From Cyanidiococcus yangmingshanensis (lineage: Eukaryota > Rhodophyta > Bangiophyceae > Cyanidiales > Cyanidiaceae): a stretch of 64,000 nt of DNA. Under the pieces are notes generated by a model. It made no database searches. It saw only the letters and a program-made list of their open reading frames with translations, and was not told where the DNA came from. The stretch lies in NCBI GenBank assembly GCA_013995675.1, contig VWRR01000014.1, forward strand, positions 310,001 to 374,000. The letters run 5' to 3'. Position numbers and translations under genes: made by a program. Every line of letters begins with the position of its first letter. Within the stretch, counting starts at the first letter, position 1. Shown piece by piece: positions 42,201 through 58,781 of the stretch.

Positions 42201-45200
42201 CGGCACGCAGATGCGCTCGCTGGCTGGTTTGCTGAGCGCGAGTCGGTGCGACTGGCTTGATCAGTTCGACCCCCAGCCGAATGAGTGCGGTACTCTGGGG
42301 CAATTCAAGCTGAGCTTCATTCGGAATCAGATCCGGACGATGGAGACTGGAGCGGTCGGACGGCCAGTTGCCTTTCAAAAGCTCACCCTTATCGCTAGCA
42401 CCCTGGCTCTTGCTGGCCGAGAGCGTCGCATTCGACCCCGAGACTCGATGGCATGCACTCTCCGTACTTGTACCGCTCTATGGCTTTGTCGTGGAGCAGA
42501 TCAAACAGTATCCAGATGATGATCGGTTTATCGGGTGCGCATGGCGATCGTTCATGCAGAGCGTGCTGGCGTCTTTCTTGCCCGGCCGTCGCGCGCGACT
42601 AGAAGTGAGTAGCGACACCTATGAAGTAGTGGAAACGATGCTCTTACAACTAAGTCATTGCTGGCATCGCCGGCAGCGTTCCCAGCTTACTGAATCAGGA
42701 CAGTCGGGCGCAACGCCTGCTGGGCAGGTGCTTGAGGCCCTCCCCATGGAGACTGAAAACAGGCTGTTGGAGCATCTCCGCGAACTGGCATCGAGGGCGC
42801 GCCAGGGGCGACGGAGCACTACCCCTGCGTTGGTGGAACAGACGAGCGCCCTTTTCTGGCACTGGCAGCATGTGTTGTGTCGCCTGCTTCCCTTTCCGTG
42901 GCTGGAGCCAGACGTGCTCGTCCATCGATCGCTGCTGGAGCTTGTGCCCGCTTTGATATCCATGGACGCATCCATTCGTCAGACGGGTGTGTGCGTGGCT
43001 CGGCAGATGCCTCCGTCTTGGCTCGGGCAGAGCACAGTGTGGTGCCTGGCCCTGACGCTAGCATGTCACGATCGAAACCGGGATGTGGCCGCCAATGCGC
43101 GTCAACTGATCCAGAAACCGGTCCATGACATCGCTCGTCTAGCGTCGTGGCTGGGCCATGTTTACGCACCGATTCGACAGGCTGCCGCTGAAGCGATCGC
43201 GGAAGCAGTAGCGAAAGCTCCGGACTCTGCATCAATGCTACGCCAATGGCTTCCAGTCTGGTTTGCGCGGTTTCCGAAATTCACCGGGCTCGACACGAAA
43301 ACAGCAAACGAGGGTAGTTACGTGCGCCAGTCTGATTCGGCAACGACAACGCCAGATCTGGACTGGGCCGACGGCTTGTCGCACGTGCTTCTGGCACTGG
43401 CTCAGAGGGGCGAGCGGCTCGTCACTGTCGAGCTCTCGCCCATGATTTTTGCGTTCTTCTGCGCCCGCGGATGGACATGCGCCGACACGGTCATTCGTCA
43501 ACGTCTTCGACGAGCGGCAGTCTGTTTCATTGAATATCAGGGGTCCGCAGCGGTGCCGGTACTCCTAAGCCTGCTTACAAGTGCGCTAGAGAATCCGCCC
43601 GACGATCTCGAGGTATCATTGCAAGACATCCGTCAAGAGAGTCTTATTCTTGTTCTGGGAGCGTTGGCACTGCACATTCCGAGCAATGAGCTGGCTGTTC
43701 TCTGCCAAGCCGCGGATCGGTTGGTTCGGATGGCGCTCGCAACACCGGCCGCCGATGTGCAACAAGCCGCTGCAGATGTACTCGTACAACTGATTCCGAG
43801 ATGGAATCAGGTAGACCCGAAGGCTGTCGAGGAGCGCCTGGATAACTGGTTGAACATTGCCCTCGGTTCCAGTGAATATGGGCAGCGCCGTGGAGCAGCG
43901 CTTCTCTGGGCAGCAGCACTGTACGCAATTGGAGGTGCATCTGTCTGGAATGGTTCTGTCGCCGCTCAACGAGTCACCGATATTTTGAGCGATCGGAATG
44001 CCCCGCTGGAGGCGAGACTGGGGGCGCTTGCTCTCCTGGAGGCGCTTGCTCTGCGTCTTCAATCCGCGTACGAGCCTATTGGTGTCCAGATGCTGCCCTT
44101 GCTATTGCAGGCTTCCGGTGATAACATGACAAGCGTTCGCCAGTCCAGTGCTGATGCGGCCCGTGCGCTCATGCGCTACCTTAGTGCTGCAGAGATGCCG
44201 ACCGTGCTGCATTCACTTTTGGAGCAGCTCGATAACGGTAGCACCTCTTGGCGAACTCGCATGGCATCGCTGGACATGCTGGGGAGCATGGCGAACATGG
44301 GCCCCGAGCAACTCGCCCGCGCTTTGCCAGAGATTGTTCCGCGGCTGGTATCAGCGCTAACGGACGTGCATCCACGGGTGCAAGAGACTGCGGCACAGGC
44401 GTTGTCGCAGATGGCCGAGTTGGCGACCCAGCCGGCATACACTGCGGCGGCGGATGACGTCGAGGCAGCCGCCGACCAGATCGCATTGGCGCGATCTCTA
44501 TCCAAACGCCTTGTTCAAGCGCTAGGACAACCGGAGCAACACCTGCTTCCGGTCTTGCATGAGCTGCGTCAAAGTCTCCAGCAGACGCTTTTGGTCATTG
44601 GGGATGTGGGAAACACGTCCACGCAGCTATTGGATGCGCTTCTGCTGCCTTTGTTGCGCCGTGCGCTGTCGCATCGCCAGCTCGCTGTACGTCAGGAGGC
44701 ACTTGCTGTTTTACTTGAACGGACTCGAACTAGAGATCGCGGCCTCGATCGCCCAACGGCGGTTCCAGGAATACCGCCAGGCTCGTTGATCCTTGCTCGA
44801 CTCAAGGAGGATCTGGTGTCTATGATCCTACGTGACTCGATACCCGAGCATCGCTATCGAGCTGCATTGGTCCTGCGGGAGCTCATGCGTCCTCTGCTTT
44901 CCAATTCAATGGAGAGGTTCTGGTCGTCCTTGCCGAGCGAAAACAAATTCACGAACGGGTCGAGCTGGTCAGCAAGCTCGGTGTCAGGACACCCAGCGGA
45001 GACGTCGCTTTGGTCATTGGCGGCACCTGCATCGACCAACATGAACACAGCTGATGAATCGCAATTGTCGATGGAACTCTGGAATCGTCTCATCGTAGAG
45101 CTGTTTGCGGAACGTAATGGTCCTACCGAGCGGAGTGGTGCGGCCGAGGCGATTGCGAGTCTGGCCAGTTTGCATTGGCAGCGAACGCGAGCGGAGACGC

Positions 45201-48200
45201 CCACAACACCGTATGGCGAAATCGATCCAGCGATCGACCGCCTCTTGAGAACCTTGATCTGGGATGTGCTTGAACCGAGCGCTGGTTTAGAGACAAGCTC
45301 CAGTGTATCCCGGGAGAGTGCCCTCCTAGTCGTTGGTTCGCTAGCTCGCCACGAGATTCCGTTGTACGAACACAAATCACTGTGGCAAGCTGTACTCGAC
45401 GCGTCACGGGATGTGCAGGATGCTGTCCGCCAGGCTGCATTAGGTGCTGGTGAAGCCCTTATCGATGCCTCCAAACGGCAGATTCATCGGACTTGTGCGG
45501 CACGGAATGGGATGGAAGTTGTCTCGCGAACAGGAGTGCCGTCCAGTGAGCGACGCGACCGAGCCAATGGAGCGCCAGCGCAGACAGATCTCCTACAGTG
45601 CTGGTTTGCAGCACCGTGCTGGCAGGCGCTTGAAGAAGGTCTTGTTGCAAGACATTGGCGGGTACGCCTGGCCTGTATCCAGCTGGGCGAGTCAGCATTG
45701 CGTCGACAGGAGTTGTCGGACCCATTGTCCGGTGCATCGGGTGCAGGGACGACGCTCAACGCACCCATGTCCCAGGAATCAAGAGGAGACGAACGGTTGA
45801 TTTTAGCACCGCTGATGGAGACTGGTCGCGGTCCAGCGCGTGCCGACGCCTCGGACGGATTGGCCTTTGCGGATCCAGGCGAAGTACTTTACCAGTTTCG
45901 CCCGATATTTCTGGCGCGTCTGTACATACTGCGCTTCGATCTGAGCGCATCCATTCAGAGCCATGCAAGTACACTTTGGAAAAAATGGGTGCCAAACGCG
46001 GCTCGGACGCTCCATGTCTTGGCCCCACAGGTACGGAAAGAGGCACTTGCCTGTCTCCGCGGACTAGACAATGCTACCGACGCTTCAGTCGATGGAGATT
46101 TGGTTCTCGCAACCCAGGGAGCACTTGAGGACTTGTGCAGCAAGCTTGGTGCAGATGTCGCAGCTGAGGTGATTTCGGAGCTCCAAACCCTGGTCGGTAA
46201 CGACGGAGCCGCGCACGGGACGGAGTGTGCTAACCGCAGCCGCAAAGGCTTTGGAACAGATTGGTCAGGCGCTACCACACGCAGTACGTGAACAGGTGGC
46301 CCGACCATACCTGCTGAACGCTGCGCGACAGTGTCTGGAACGAGACGAAGAAGAACTCGAGGCAGTGCGGCATGCAGGTGGTGCATTACTGGCACTGCTG
46401 CTGCCCGTCCTCGGAGAGCAGGTTATTGTCGCTGAAGTGGTTCAGCCACTATGGGAACGCTTTGAAGCCGAATCCTCCACCGTCCACAAGACGTCAGGCA
46501 TGGACACTCTGTTGGTCGCTGCGGGCGCGAATGGAATCGCAACTTGCGGCAGACGACGCGCTGCCAGGGGGCTCACGCAAGCCCTGACCCTACGCGCTGT
46601 TGGCGAGCGACTGCAACATCGTCTGCTGCCGTGGTGGCTCGAGTCTGGACGCTGGCAAGCACTCGGGACCATCGTATCTCTGGTTGATACGGGGCTGGCG
46701 CCAACTCTGGTACCACTCATTCTTGCTCGTCTTTTCGAACTCCCGCCGGCCGAAGAAGCTGCTACCGCTCCAGATGAGGCCCTAGACTCTGTGTTTGGGT
46801 CGAGTTTGGCCACCAGGGTTGCGATGGCGCTCGCCGAGCACCTTCCAGCTGCGGTGCTTCCACTCGCACTGGAGTATCTGGGTGCTTCGGATCCCATCAA
46901 ACGACGGCGCGCAATCAGTCTCCTGCGGTTTGTCTTTGGTAGAGACACGAATGCATCGGTGGATTCTGGCAACCAGATTGTTTCGTTGAACAGCGCACGT
47001 ATCTGTCAAATGTACGAGCTGCTGACGAATGCGCTCGCCGATCCAGACCGCTTTGTTGTCGATCAAGCGAGTACTGTGTGGCAACAGAGCGTCCAGCGGT
47101 TACCGACGGCGCTTTTGGTGTCGGCCGTGGCGCCAGTGCGGGAGGCCCTGCTGGCGATTGGTGACCCGTCGTCACCGACATCGAGCGATACCAGTTCGAT
47201 TCCGATTCCTGGGCTGGTGCTGGAGCCGTTCACGGAACGCGGCATCACACCGATTCTGATTCTGTATCAGCACGGTCTGACAGCCCCGGAGACTCGACCG
47301 GAGATTCGCGAACAGGCCGCACTAGGTATTTCCCAAGTGGTGCAGCGCGTACCGCACGCTGTGGTCCAGCCGCATGCACTTCGCGTCATGGGACTCGTGA
47401 TACGGCTGCTGTCGGATCGTCAGACTCATTGGCCAGTGACGGTGGCGCTGCTCCAAGCGTTGGCATCCTTTTGGTCACGTGCCGGTGCGAACGCTCGAGC
47501 GCTGGCACCAGCCCTACAGAGTGTCCTCTTTCGGTATCTACGCGATCCACAGCGTCTTGTTCGGCATGCAAGTGTCGGAGCTCTGGTTCCGCTCCTCCTT
47601 GATCATCCGCGGCCAGAGGCAGCGCTCACGGAGTTGATGCGGTTGACCCAAGCTGACGATACGAGTCCAGTTCAACGCCTGGCTGCTATGGAGTGTTTGG
47701 CAAAGCTGTTGAACGAGGCGGCACGACGTGGGCGTCATGGAAATCGTTGCGATGACGGAGCTTCGTCTCCGGCTTCAGGTCCGCTGGATCAGGTGTTGGC
47801 GTCCTCCTCGTGGCCGTGGCGCCTCCACGAGACGGTCGTCGAGGGGCTCGGCTCAGCGCTCGATGCTGAACGAGCGTGCGCGGCGCAACTGTTTGCAGCA
47901 ATGCAGCGCTATTGGGGCATGGATGCAGGCCTGAAAGCGCAGCTGGTTCAGGCACTGATGCATCGTCCTGATCGAGATGCGCACACTGGTGGGATCACCT
48001 GGCAACACGGACAGTTGCTTGCGATCCAGGCCCTGCTTTTGGATGGTGAAATCGGTCTATCTGATTCCCAGTTGGAAGAGATGGAGGCGTATGCACGCGC
48101 TGCGCTGGCGAACGAGGCTGCGCCGCTGCGTAAAGCCGCCATCCAGGTGCTGGGTGCACTCGCCACGCGTACTGAGGCGGACGGCTCGGCAAGGCACGCG

Positions 48201-48554
48201 GAATGGTTGCGTTTACTTACTGAGCGTTTGAACGAGGACACGTTCTCTGAAGTGCGCGAGGCAGCACTGCAGGCCTTGGGGACCGTCGGTGCCCTGGCCT
48301 CGGTTCTACCGCTTCTGCTCCAATGGTCGTATCAACGGAGCGGTCAACGAGCACCGGGCCTGAGAACTGCCGCATTGGAGGCGCTGCAACAGCGTCTGGT
48401 AGATGCGACCGTCCCTGCTGTGCGCTGGGACGTGCTCCGCGAAGCGCAACAGATTGTGCATCGGAGCGGTGACCCGAAAGCATCATCCATAGAGGACTGG
48501 TTGGAGCACCTCGCCTTGAATTCAGTCGCCACTGATTTGATAACGAGACCCTGA
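39224..48554 (+). CDS. GCN1: GCN1-type HEAT-repeat translational regulator, read across several frame changes
   Basis: Collinear plus-strand frames cover 9.3 kb, about 3100 codons, and read as continuous HEAT/ARM repeats. The most diagnostic block, the eEF3-like region, lies at 44.2-44.4 kb: TSWRTRMASLDMLGSMANMG, PEQLARALPEIVPRLVSALT and DVHPRVQETAAQALSQMAEL. GCN1 binds ribosomes (including collided ones) and GCN20/Gcn2 to activate eIF2alpha phosphorylation during amino-acid starvation. The length slightly exceeds yeast and human GCN1 (about 2670). The frame changes near 39.6, 41.0, 41.67, 42.38 and 46.25 kb. At several points the change falls in or next to short homopolymers, and the HEAT pattern continues immediately on the other side. 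I therefore treat it as one gene with sequence indels, although true decay cannot be excluded. The start at 39224 is preferred; an in-frame ATG at 39008 is an alternative. Confidence 0.82.
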
Positions 48555-48754
48555 TACGTCACCATTGTCGTCGCAAAGCCAAGCGCAATAACCTTTTCCA
48601 TATTGCGGGTACGTTTACGGCACCATGGAGCGGAGCAATGGCCACCAGCTTTTCGCCAAGGGCATCTTGTCGACGAGCGCTCGCCACATATACACCCGCG
48701 TTGCCATCGCTTTCAGCGGGCGACGAAACCGGCACCGTCAAGGATACGCGCCTT

Positions 48755-48908
48755 TCAGTCCGTGAGCGAGGACGCTGATGAGGATGACCTCTGCTCGAGG
48801 GATGCACTCCAGTCATCGTCGTCGGTGTCTGAATCGAAGGAGGCAGTGAGCGCTGCACCAGACTCTTCATGCTCTTGCTCGTCCTCGTCTGCGGTCTCTT
48901 GTTCGTCG

Positions 48909-48944
<36 letters not shown>

Positions 48945-51900
48945 GGACGACGACAAGTGACGGTAGGGTTCTCAGAGCCCAAACCTGGTTGCTGACGACG
49001 CGCCTGTTCCGGAACCTTGGCCGATCCCAATGGGACTGTCGTTCGAACCGGGGACCGATTCACAGCGTCTGTTCGACGTTTGCGCTTGCGTCGATGTGGC
49101 CATTCATCACCGTCCTGGAGCGAACTTGGAGCCCACAGAGAAGCCATATCGTCTCGACCGCGTCGATAGCCATGTCGTTCGGGTTCTCGAATGAAATCGG
49201 GAATTTCGTCATCGCCCAGCAGTGGGGGATAGTGCTGCGACAAGTCCTGCAGGGATGGATCCTCGGGGTCGATTCCTCGGAGCCGAGCCAGATACTCTCG
49301 ATCCATTCTACAGAACACTTCATATTCCGCATCGTTCCGGGCCAAGAGACGATTGATTTCCTCCATATTGTGGATGGCGGGGCCGTGGCCACCAGCAGTA
49401 TGAGCCAGCGCCTCCTCCTCCTCCTCTGCTTCGTTCATGGCTGACTCGCGCAATAAATGACGTAGAAAGGCTTCGCGTTCACTGTCCTTGGCCTCCTGAT
49501 GAAACATGCCAGCTCGAATGATCTTCTGTTCCAAATCGAGCTTGAGACCAGCCTTGTCGAGTACATGCTGTTCGACACTGCGAGCGGTAACGATACGCAG
49601 AACTCGAACGGCTTTCTTCTGTCCAATCCGATGAGCTCGATCTTGGGCTTGGATATCCATCTGAGGGTTCCAGTCGGAATCAAAGAGGATGACGGTGTCT
49701 GCTGTCTGCAGATTGACGCCTAAACCGCCCGCTCGAGTGGTCAGTAGAAAGACATTGTAGATTGTGCCAGGGCGGTTGAATTCATGCACCATCTGTCGTC
49801 GTTCGTCGGCGGTTGTCAAACCCTGCAGTCGCAGAAACGGGATACCGCGGGCTCGTAGCAGTCGTTCCTGAAGGTCCATGATTCGGGTCATTTGGTTGAA
49901 AACGAGAACTCGATGACCGGTTCGAAGGAGCTTCTGCAGACACGAGTCCAGGATGAGGAACTTGCCAGAGGCGCGTACAAGCTCATCGATGCCACGATGC
50001 TCATAATCCGGATGGAACAGGAACGGATGATTGACGATCTTGCGCATTTGCATCTTGCTGTTGCTGAGACGGTCGTGTCGTTGACGACCACTGCGATCTG
50101 TAAACGCGACTGGTTCTTGGCGAAGGAGCTGCTTATAGACGAGACGTTGCCAAGCGCTCATGTCGCATAGGAACATGACCTCGCGTTTCTCCGGCAGTTT
50201 CTCACCACCGCGGAGAATTTCATTTTTGAGACGACGCAGGAGGAACGGGCGCAGGACCTTGTGCAATCGGTTAATGATAAGCAGTGCCTCTTCCTCGGTG
50301 AACTCCACTTGTTCGCCAGGCATGGATGCGAACGGGGCATTGAACCAGGCTTCAAAAGTGTCACAGGAGGAAAAAATATGCGGAAGCAGAAAATTGAGCA
50401 GTGACCAAAGTTCTGCCAGCGAGTTGTGCAGTGGTGTTCCCGTCAGAAGCAGTCGATTCCGAGAACGGTACCGTTGGCCCAGAACCTGCGCGAGTTTGCT
50501 TGCGGCGTTTTTGATGCGATGACCTTCGTCGACAATGATGTAGGACCAAACGACCTTGGAGAGCGAGGCACGTGCTCGCAGCGCGTACTCATACGTGGTC
50601 AAGAGTACGTGAAACGGATATCGACCGGCGGCATCACGCACGAAAAGCTCATTGGCAAGTCTTCGGCGAGCGTTCTTGTCGCCTTTGAAGATGGAGACTT
50701 TGAGTGATGGCGCCCAATGGAGGAGCTCGCTCTCCCAGTTGCTCACAGTCGAGAGAGGCACAACAATCAAGAAGGGCCCTTCGTCCTGTTTGAATTCGAT
50801 GATATGGCACAAGAGCGCAATCGTTTGGATAGTCTTGCCGAGGCCCATCTCGTCGGCAAGCACGCCGTTCAAACCGTTGTTGTAGAGCGAGAGCAACCAT
50901 TCGACACCCACCAGCTGATAATGTTTCAGTTTGCCGCCAGTAAGGAGAGACGACTGCTGTTGCACCGGTTCTCGGACTCGATGAACGAGTTCGTAGTAGC
51001 TTTCAGAGGCTCGCGGACCATCAGAGGTTCTTCCGGCATCATCACGAGTCGTTTGGGACCAAGCAGAGTCCTCGTCGCTGCGGTTCTCCCGTACGATGGC
51101 CCCGAGCTGTCGCAGGTACTCATCTGTTTGATTCAAAATGAGCTTGAGACGTTCATTCTTCGTATTCTGGACGAGTGCTCGATACGCCTCTTCATTATTC
51201 TCGCGCAATGCTTGAATGCGTCGTCGCTCTTCCTCTCGTTCGCGTCGTTGATCAGACTTTTCTCGTTCTTCAAAGAAGCGGTGAAGTTCACGATTCAATC
51301 GAATGCGCGTACGCGTTCGCTCGTCCCGGAAAAAGGTTCGAAAAGTGGTCGCGTACTCCTCAAGAGCGCGCCACATAGCCAACGTCTGACGTCGTTGCTC
51401 TCGCTCCTCTGCCTCGCGAGCTCGCCGCTCTTCTCGTTCTTGACGAGCCAGCTCGCTGCGGATGCGCTTGTTCGAGAGGCGACCGCTGCTGGACGTGTTT
51501 GGAGCGCGCGTTTCACTTGCTGCTTCGAGGATACGCTCTCTGACTTGCTGTTGTGAGCGCAGCAGACGTAGCATGGCTTGCCGAGAACGCACACGTAAAT
51601 AGGCCAGAACGAGCGCATCGGGAATGGATGCCATAGAGTCTTGGGCGTACGCTTCTCGAAAAGCACTCTCCAGAGAATGTGCGGCTGCTTCCAGAGCTTG
51701 GCGGGCTTGAAAAACACGTCTACGCACCTCACGATCCCTCTCTCTGCAAATGAGCACGGGATCGAGTGGGAGCGGCCGAGTTAGTTCCACTCCCTGCTGG
51801 TTGACGACCTTGCCCACCGGGAGCCACTGCTCCGCGGCACATTGAGCGCGCACCTGCTCCGTATGTTGCGCTTCGGATGCCGCCAGGGCAGCCTCGGTTG

Positions 51901-52699
51901 CGTAGAGCGCCTCCCATTGAGGGAAATCCTGCTGGCACTGACGCTCGATTTCTGTCATGACGTGCAGGCATTCCTCAATGCAGGGTAGACGGGCGCCGTC
52001 CGGCAGACGGGCGCTCATTAAGCCTGTGGTCATTGCACGACGAAGCACCGCTGGTAGAACTGGTCCTGTTCGGCGGAATATGGTTCTTGGGTGTCGTCCC
52101 GTTTTCATGGCAGCTCGGCCGGCTGCATCCGCCAGTCGCAAGAAGCGATATGCTTGCAGCTGTAGTCGCAGTGCCTTCAATTGTGGAAAAGTGAATCCTC
52201 CGTCGCGTTTTGCGCGTACTTGTGCGGCAAGCAAACGGAGAACTGTTTGATACGGCTTGTGGCGCTGCAGGACGCTCTCCCAGTCGTCCGCCCTGTGAGC
52301 ACTTCCAGCATCTGGGGTAGCGCGCGCTTCTGCTGCAGCATTGGCCGGTGGCTTTGGCACCGCTCGCACGACGGCGGCAAGAGATAGCAGTGCGTGTAGT
52401 TGCTCCGAGTACAAAGGCTGCCTTTGCCAGTGCGGCGTAGCTCGCAAGTTGCCCGTACCTTTCACCAGTCCCGACCAGTTTTCTGAAGCTGCGTTTGATT
52501 CCGCGGCCGTCGAGCCCGCGGACCAAGCGTTATCGGGCAGCGGATGTGATACAATGATTCCCTCGCCATGAGATTCTGTGGCCGAATGAAGTGCTCGGGA
52601 GGTGTTCGCAACCTCTTCTTGCACTGAGGTAATCGAGCGCGTCGAAGGTTCGCGCTGCTCACTTCCGTGCGATTCGGAGGCATCAAGTGCTGGTTGCAT
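48755..52699 (-). CDS. SNF2-family chromatin remodeling ATPase (BRM/STH1 type, no bromodomain)
   Basis: From the ATG at 52699 the protein has 1314 residues in one frame; an upstream GTG at 52846 is only an open extension. Order: disordered leader; QLQ-like motif FTFPQLKALRLQLQAYRFL (about 169-188); HSA region and charged helices (about 430-540, LAMWRALEEYATTFRTFFRD); ATPase lobe 1 with DEMGLGKTIQTIALL and the DEGH box (IIVDEGHRIKNAASKLA); lobe 2 with FNQMTRIMDLQERLLRARGI, TRAGGLGVNLQTADTVILFD and DRAHRIGQKK; then a SnAC region. The tail is acidic, with 13 consecutive Asp. QLQ, HSA and SnAC together define the SWI/SNF-RSC catalytic subunit, which slides or ejects nucleosomes. The usual C-terminal bromodomain is absent. 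It is convergent with GCN1, with 200 bp between stops. Confidence 0.93.
48911..48943. repeat. (ATC)11 microsatellite encoding poly-Asp
   Basis: Eleven perfect ATC triplets, GAT on the coding minus strand, followed by further GTC triplets. They encode most of a 13-residue Asp run in the SNF2 protein tail. The tract is likely length-variable between strains. Confidence 0.95.
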
Positions 52700-56657
<3,958 letters not shown>

Positions 56658-56892
56658 ACCAAGCACACTTGTTGGTGGTGAACTTGCGAGGTCACTTGGT
56701 GCGGCTCCCAGCGACCTGTCACTGAAGCGAAAGCGTTTTCCCAGCCGACAGGAACGGCCAACACGTGCGGGTCGTTTGCGTTCTTATACACTTTGCTGCT
56801 TCTCAACCTTGTTCAGCTTATACAAAAGGTGCACGACTATTCCAGTCCTCACCAGCTCGTGTTCCTGTTATGTGATCCTAACGCTCCACGGT

Positions 56893-57087
56893 TTAGAGCA
56901 CTTCCGACGGCCGCTGCGTTGGCAACAAACCGTATCGCTTCTTCAGCGCCAGTCGCTGCTTCGAAAACTTATCATCTGGACTAAATCGAGCCGGATGTGC
57001 CGACACGGTCGGTTCTTGACAAATTGGACAAGTTTTCTTTAATGTATACCCGTGGTTGGAATCTTTTTCGCACTTCATCAGGTACAT
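56893..57087 (-). CDS. NOP10: H/ACA snoRNP protein Nop10
   Basis: The protein has 64 residues from the ATG at 57087; a longer open frame upstream to 57336 is Arg/Gly-rich and not part of the family. The conserved core is complete: [35 protein letters not shown] and the C-terminal PSEVL. Nop10 is the small scaffold of the H/ACA pseudouridine synthase complex with Cbf5/dyskerin, Nhp2 and Gar1, which modifies rRNA and snRNA in the nucleolus and Cajal bodies. Unusually for a eukaryote the linker reads [16 protein letters not shown], with an additional Cys6, so three of the four zinc ligands of the archaeal protein are in place. The gene is convergent with ATP synthase beta (235 bp between stops). 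Confidence 0.95.
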   Translation of the reverse strand: MYLMKCEKDSNHGYTLKKTCPICQEPTVSAHPARFSPDDKFSKQRLALKKRYGLLPTQRPSEVL

Positions 57088-57429
57088 GGCGACACGCACG
57101 AGCACACCCCCAGTCGACCGAGCCTCTCGGCGCCTACGCGCACGCACGGATGGCAACCGCGACGGATACGTGTCGCTGTGACCAAGCAGACACGCATCCG
57201 TCGTGACAACGCTGCGCCAGAAACCAAAATCCGATCCGTCGCCGCGATTTTGAACGCGCGAATCGAGACCAACGGCAGCGTGACCGCAACCACCACCCGC
57301 CGCCGAGCCGTTGCGTTTCGGGTGCGGTGCGTGCACCTTCGCGACTAGGTGACGTCCGGCGTGGGCAGTTCGGAGTCCCGGTGTGAACGCCCAGCGCGAG
57401 GTAATCTCTGGCGAGGCTAACCAGCAGAA
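57088..57429. promoter_or_regulatory. Divergent promoter between Nop10 and the coiled-coil gene
   Basis: These 342 bp lie between start codons. The sequence is CpG-rich with many short CGNG blocks. No defined element was recognised. Confidence 0.4.
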
Positions 57430-58633
57430 ATGGCTGTATCAACGATCGATGCCGATGTGCTTCGTTCGTATTGGGAGGTTGTAGAGGCTGCTGCGCCAAC
57501 GACAGAGCGAAAGAGGGGACGGTATTTGAGCCGGTCGAGCGCACGTGGTGACAACGATGCTGCGGCTGGGGCTGCAGGGTGTTCAGCCGTCTCTGTGTGC
57601 AGATGGTGCAGGTGAGGGCCCAGCCGATATGTTTTACTTTGAGCAGGCACTGGCAGTGGCGACGACAAGTCATAATCTTGGCTCTAGTGGCGGACCTGAG
57701 CCATCTACGGTGCAGTCCGTGGGTTCTTCCACTGCGACCGAGACGGTGCCTAGCCTCACTCGCTTGGTGGTCGAGGAACAGAAGACGCTAGACCATTTCA
57801 TAAGCTCAAGTTCAACTGGCTTGAACTGCGGACGAAGCAGTACTTTCTGGAAGCGCTTTTGGGTTGTCCCGAGGGTGTTCCGCCGAATGAGGTGTGCCCT
57901 TCAGATGCGGAAATCGCAGAACTGGAGATATCTTCAGCGCAAGCGAAGCAGGAACTGAAGAAAATCAAGGATCAAACAAGAAGCTTGCAGGAGCAGATGG
58001 AAGCTTTATGCGCAGAACTGGCTCGCGCTCATGAGGTGTATATCGAGTCTTTCGACCTGTGCCGCACAGCAGTCGACGATCTCTGCGCCCGCGTCGAAGA
58101 GCGACAAGTGTCGCGAGCGACTCGATGCCCAGGAAGCAGCGTTGGCCTCACTCCGGCAACAGGAGACTGAACTTGCAGCGACGGTTGCAAAGCTGGAATG
58201 GGAAATTCGACCGCTCGAAGAGAGCACAGAGACGCTACGACGAAACGTTGCTGCTGCAGAGGAGCGTCTCGCGGCCCAGGAACTCTCCAATGAGATTGAC
58301 GAGGGCGCGTCACGACAACAACGTGTCCAGCACATGGCCGAATGGTATCGCGCGATGACGCAGTTATTAGAGTCCATTTCGGGAATCCGAATACAGCACT
58401 TTGGGGCAGATCATCTCATCGTTGATGTGGAGAACGTGTTCACCGAGGTTTCGACCCAGGTGACGCTGTATTTCGCACCAGGAACCTGCTTGCTCTCCAG
58501 GTTTGAGTTGAATCCAGCACCTCGACCAGAAAGTTTACTGGATGTATCATCGCAAGAGAAAATCATCCGCATCGCCAATTCGACTGGCGACATTGGATGG
58601 CTGATTCGCACCCTTCAGGCTCGTCTCTCCTAA
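57430..58633 (+). CDS. Coiled-coil protein with C-terminal RWD-like domain; possible kinetochore subunit; frame changes
   Basis: The ATG is at 57430 ([20 protein letters not shown]). Consecutive plus frames shift near 57.56, 57.80 and 58.08 kb, yet coding character continues. The order is [35 protein letters not shown], a long coiled coil ([20 protein letters not shown], later [20 protein letters not shown]), and a C-terminal globular part ([40 protein letters not shown], ending [10 protein letters not shown]). A long coiled coil ending in a short alpha/beta domain is the plan of KNL1/Spc105 and Spc25-type kinetochore proteins, and LRLxLxGVQP plus the FNWLELR segment recall the KNL1/Spc7 region. 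The similarity is by pattern only. The total would be about 400 residues. No signal or membrane segment is seen. Confidence 0.5.
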
Positions 58634-58781
58634 ACACAGACCATCGATTCCACGACGCAAGGCGCTGCAGCTCGCGACCAAACACCAGTTCGAAGAAGCA
58701 GATGATGCGCTCTCCAGCTCAGCACTTGGCTTTGCGTCCATCCCCTCGACAGTACTAGTATACCGAGGTACGGAAAGTGGG

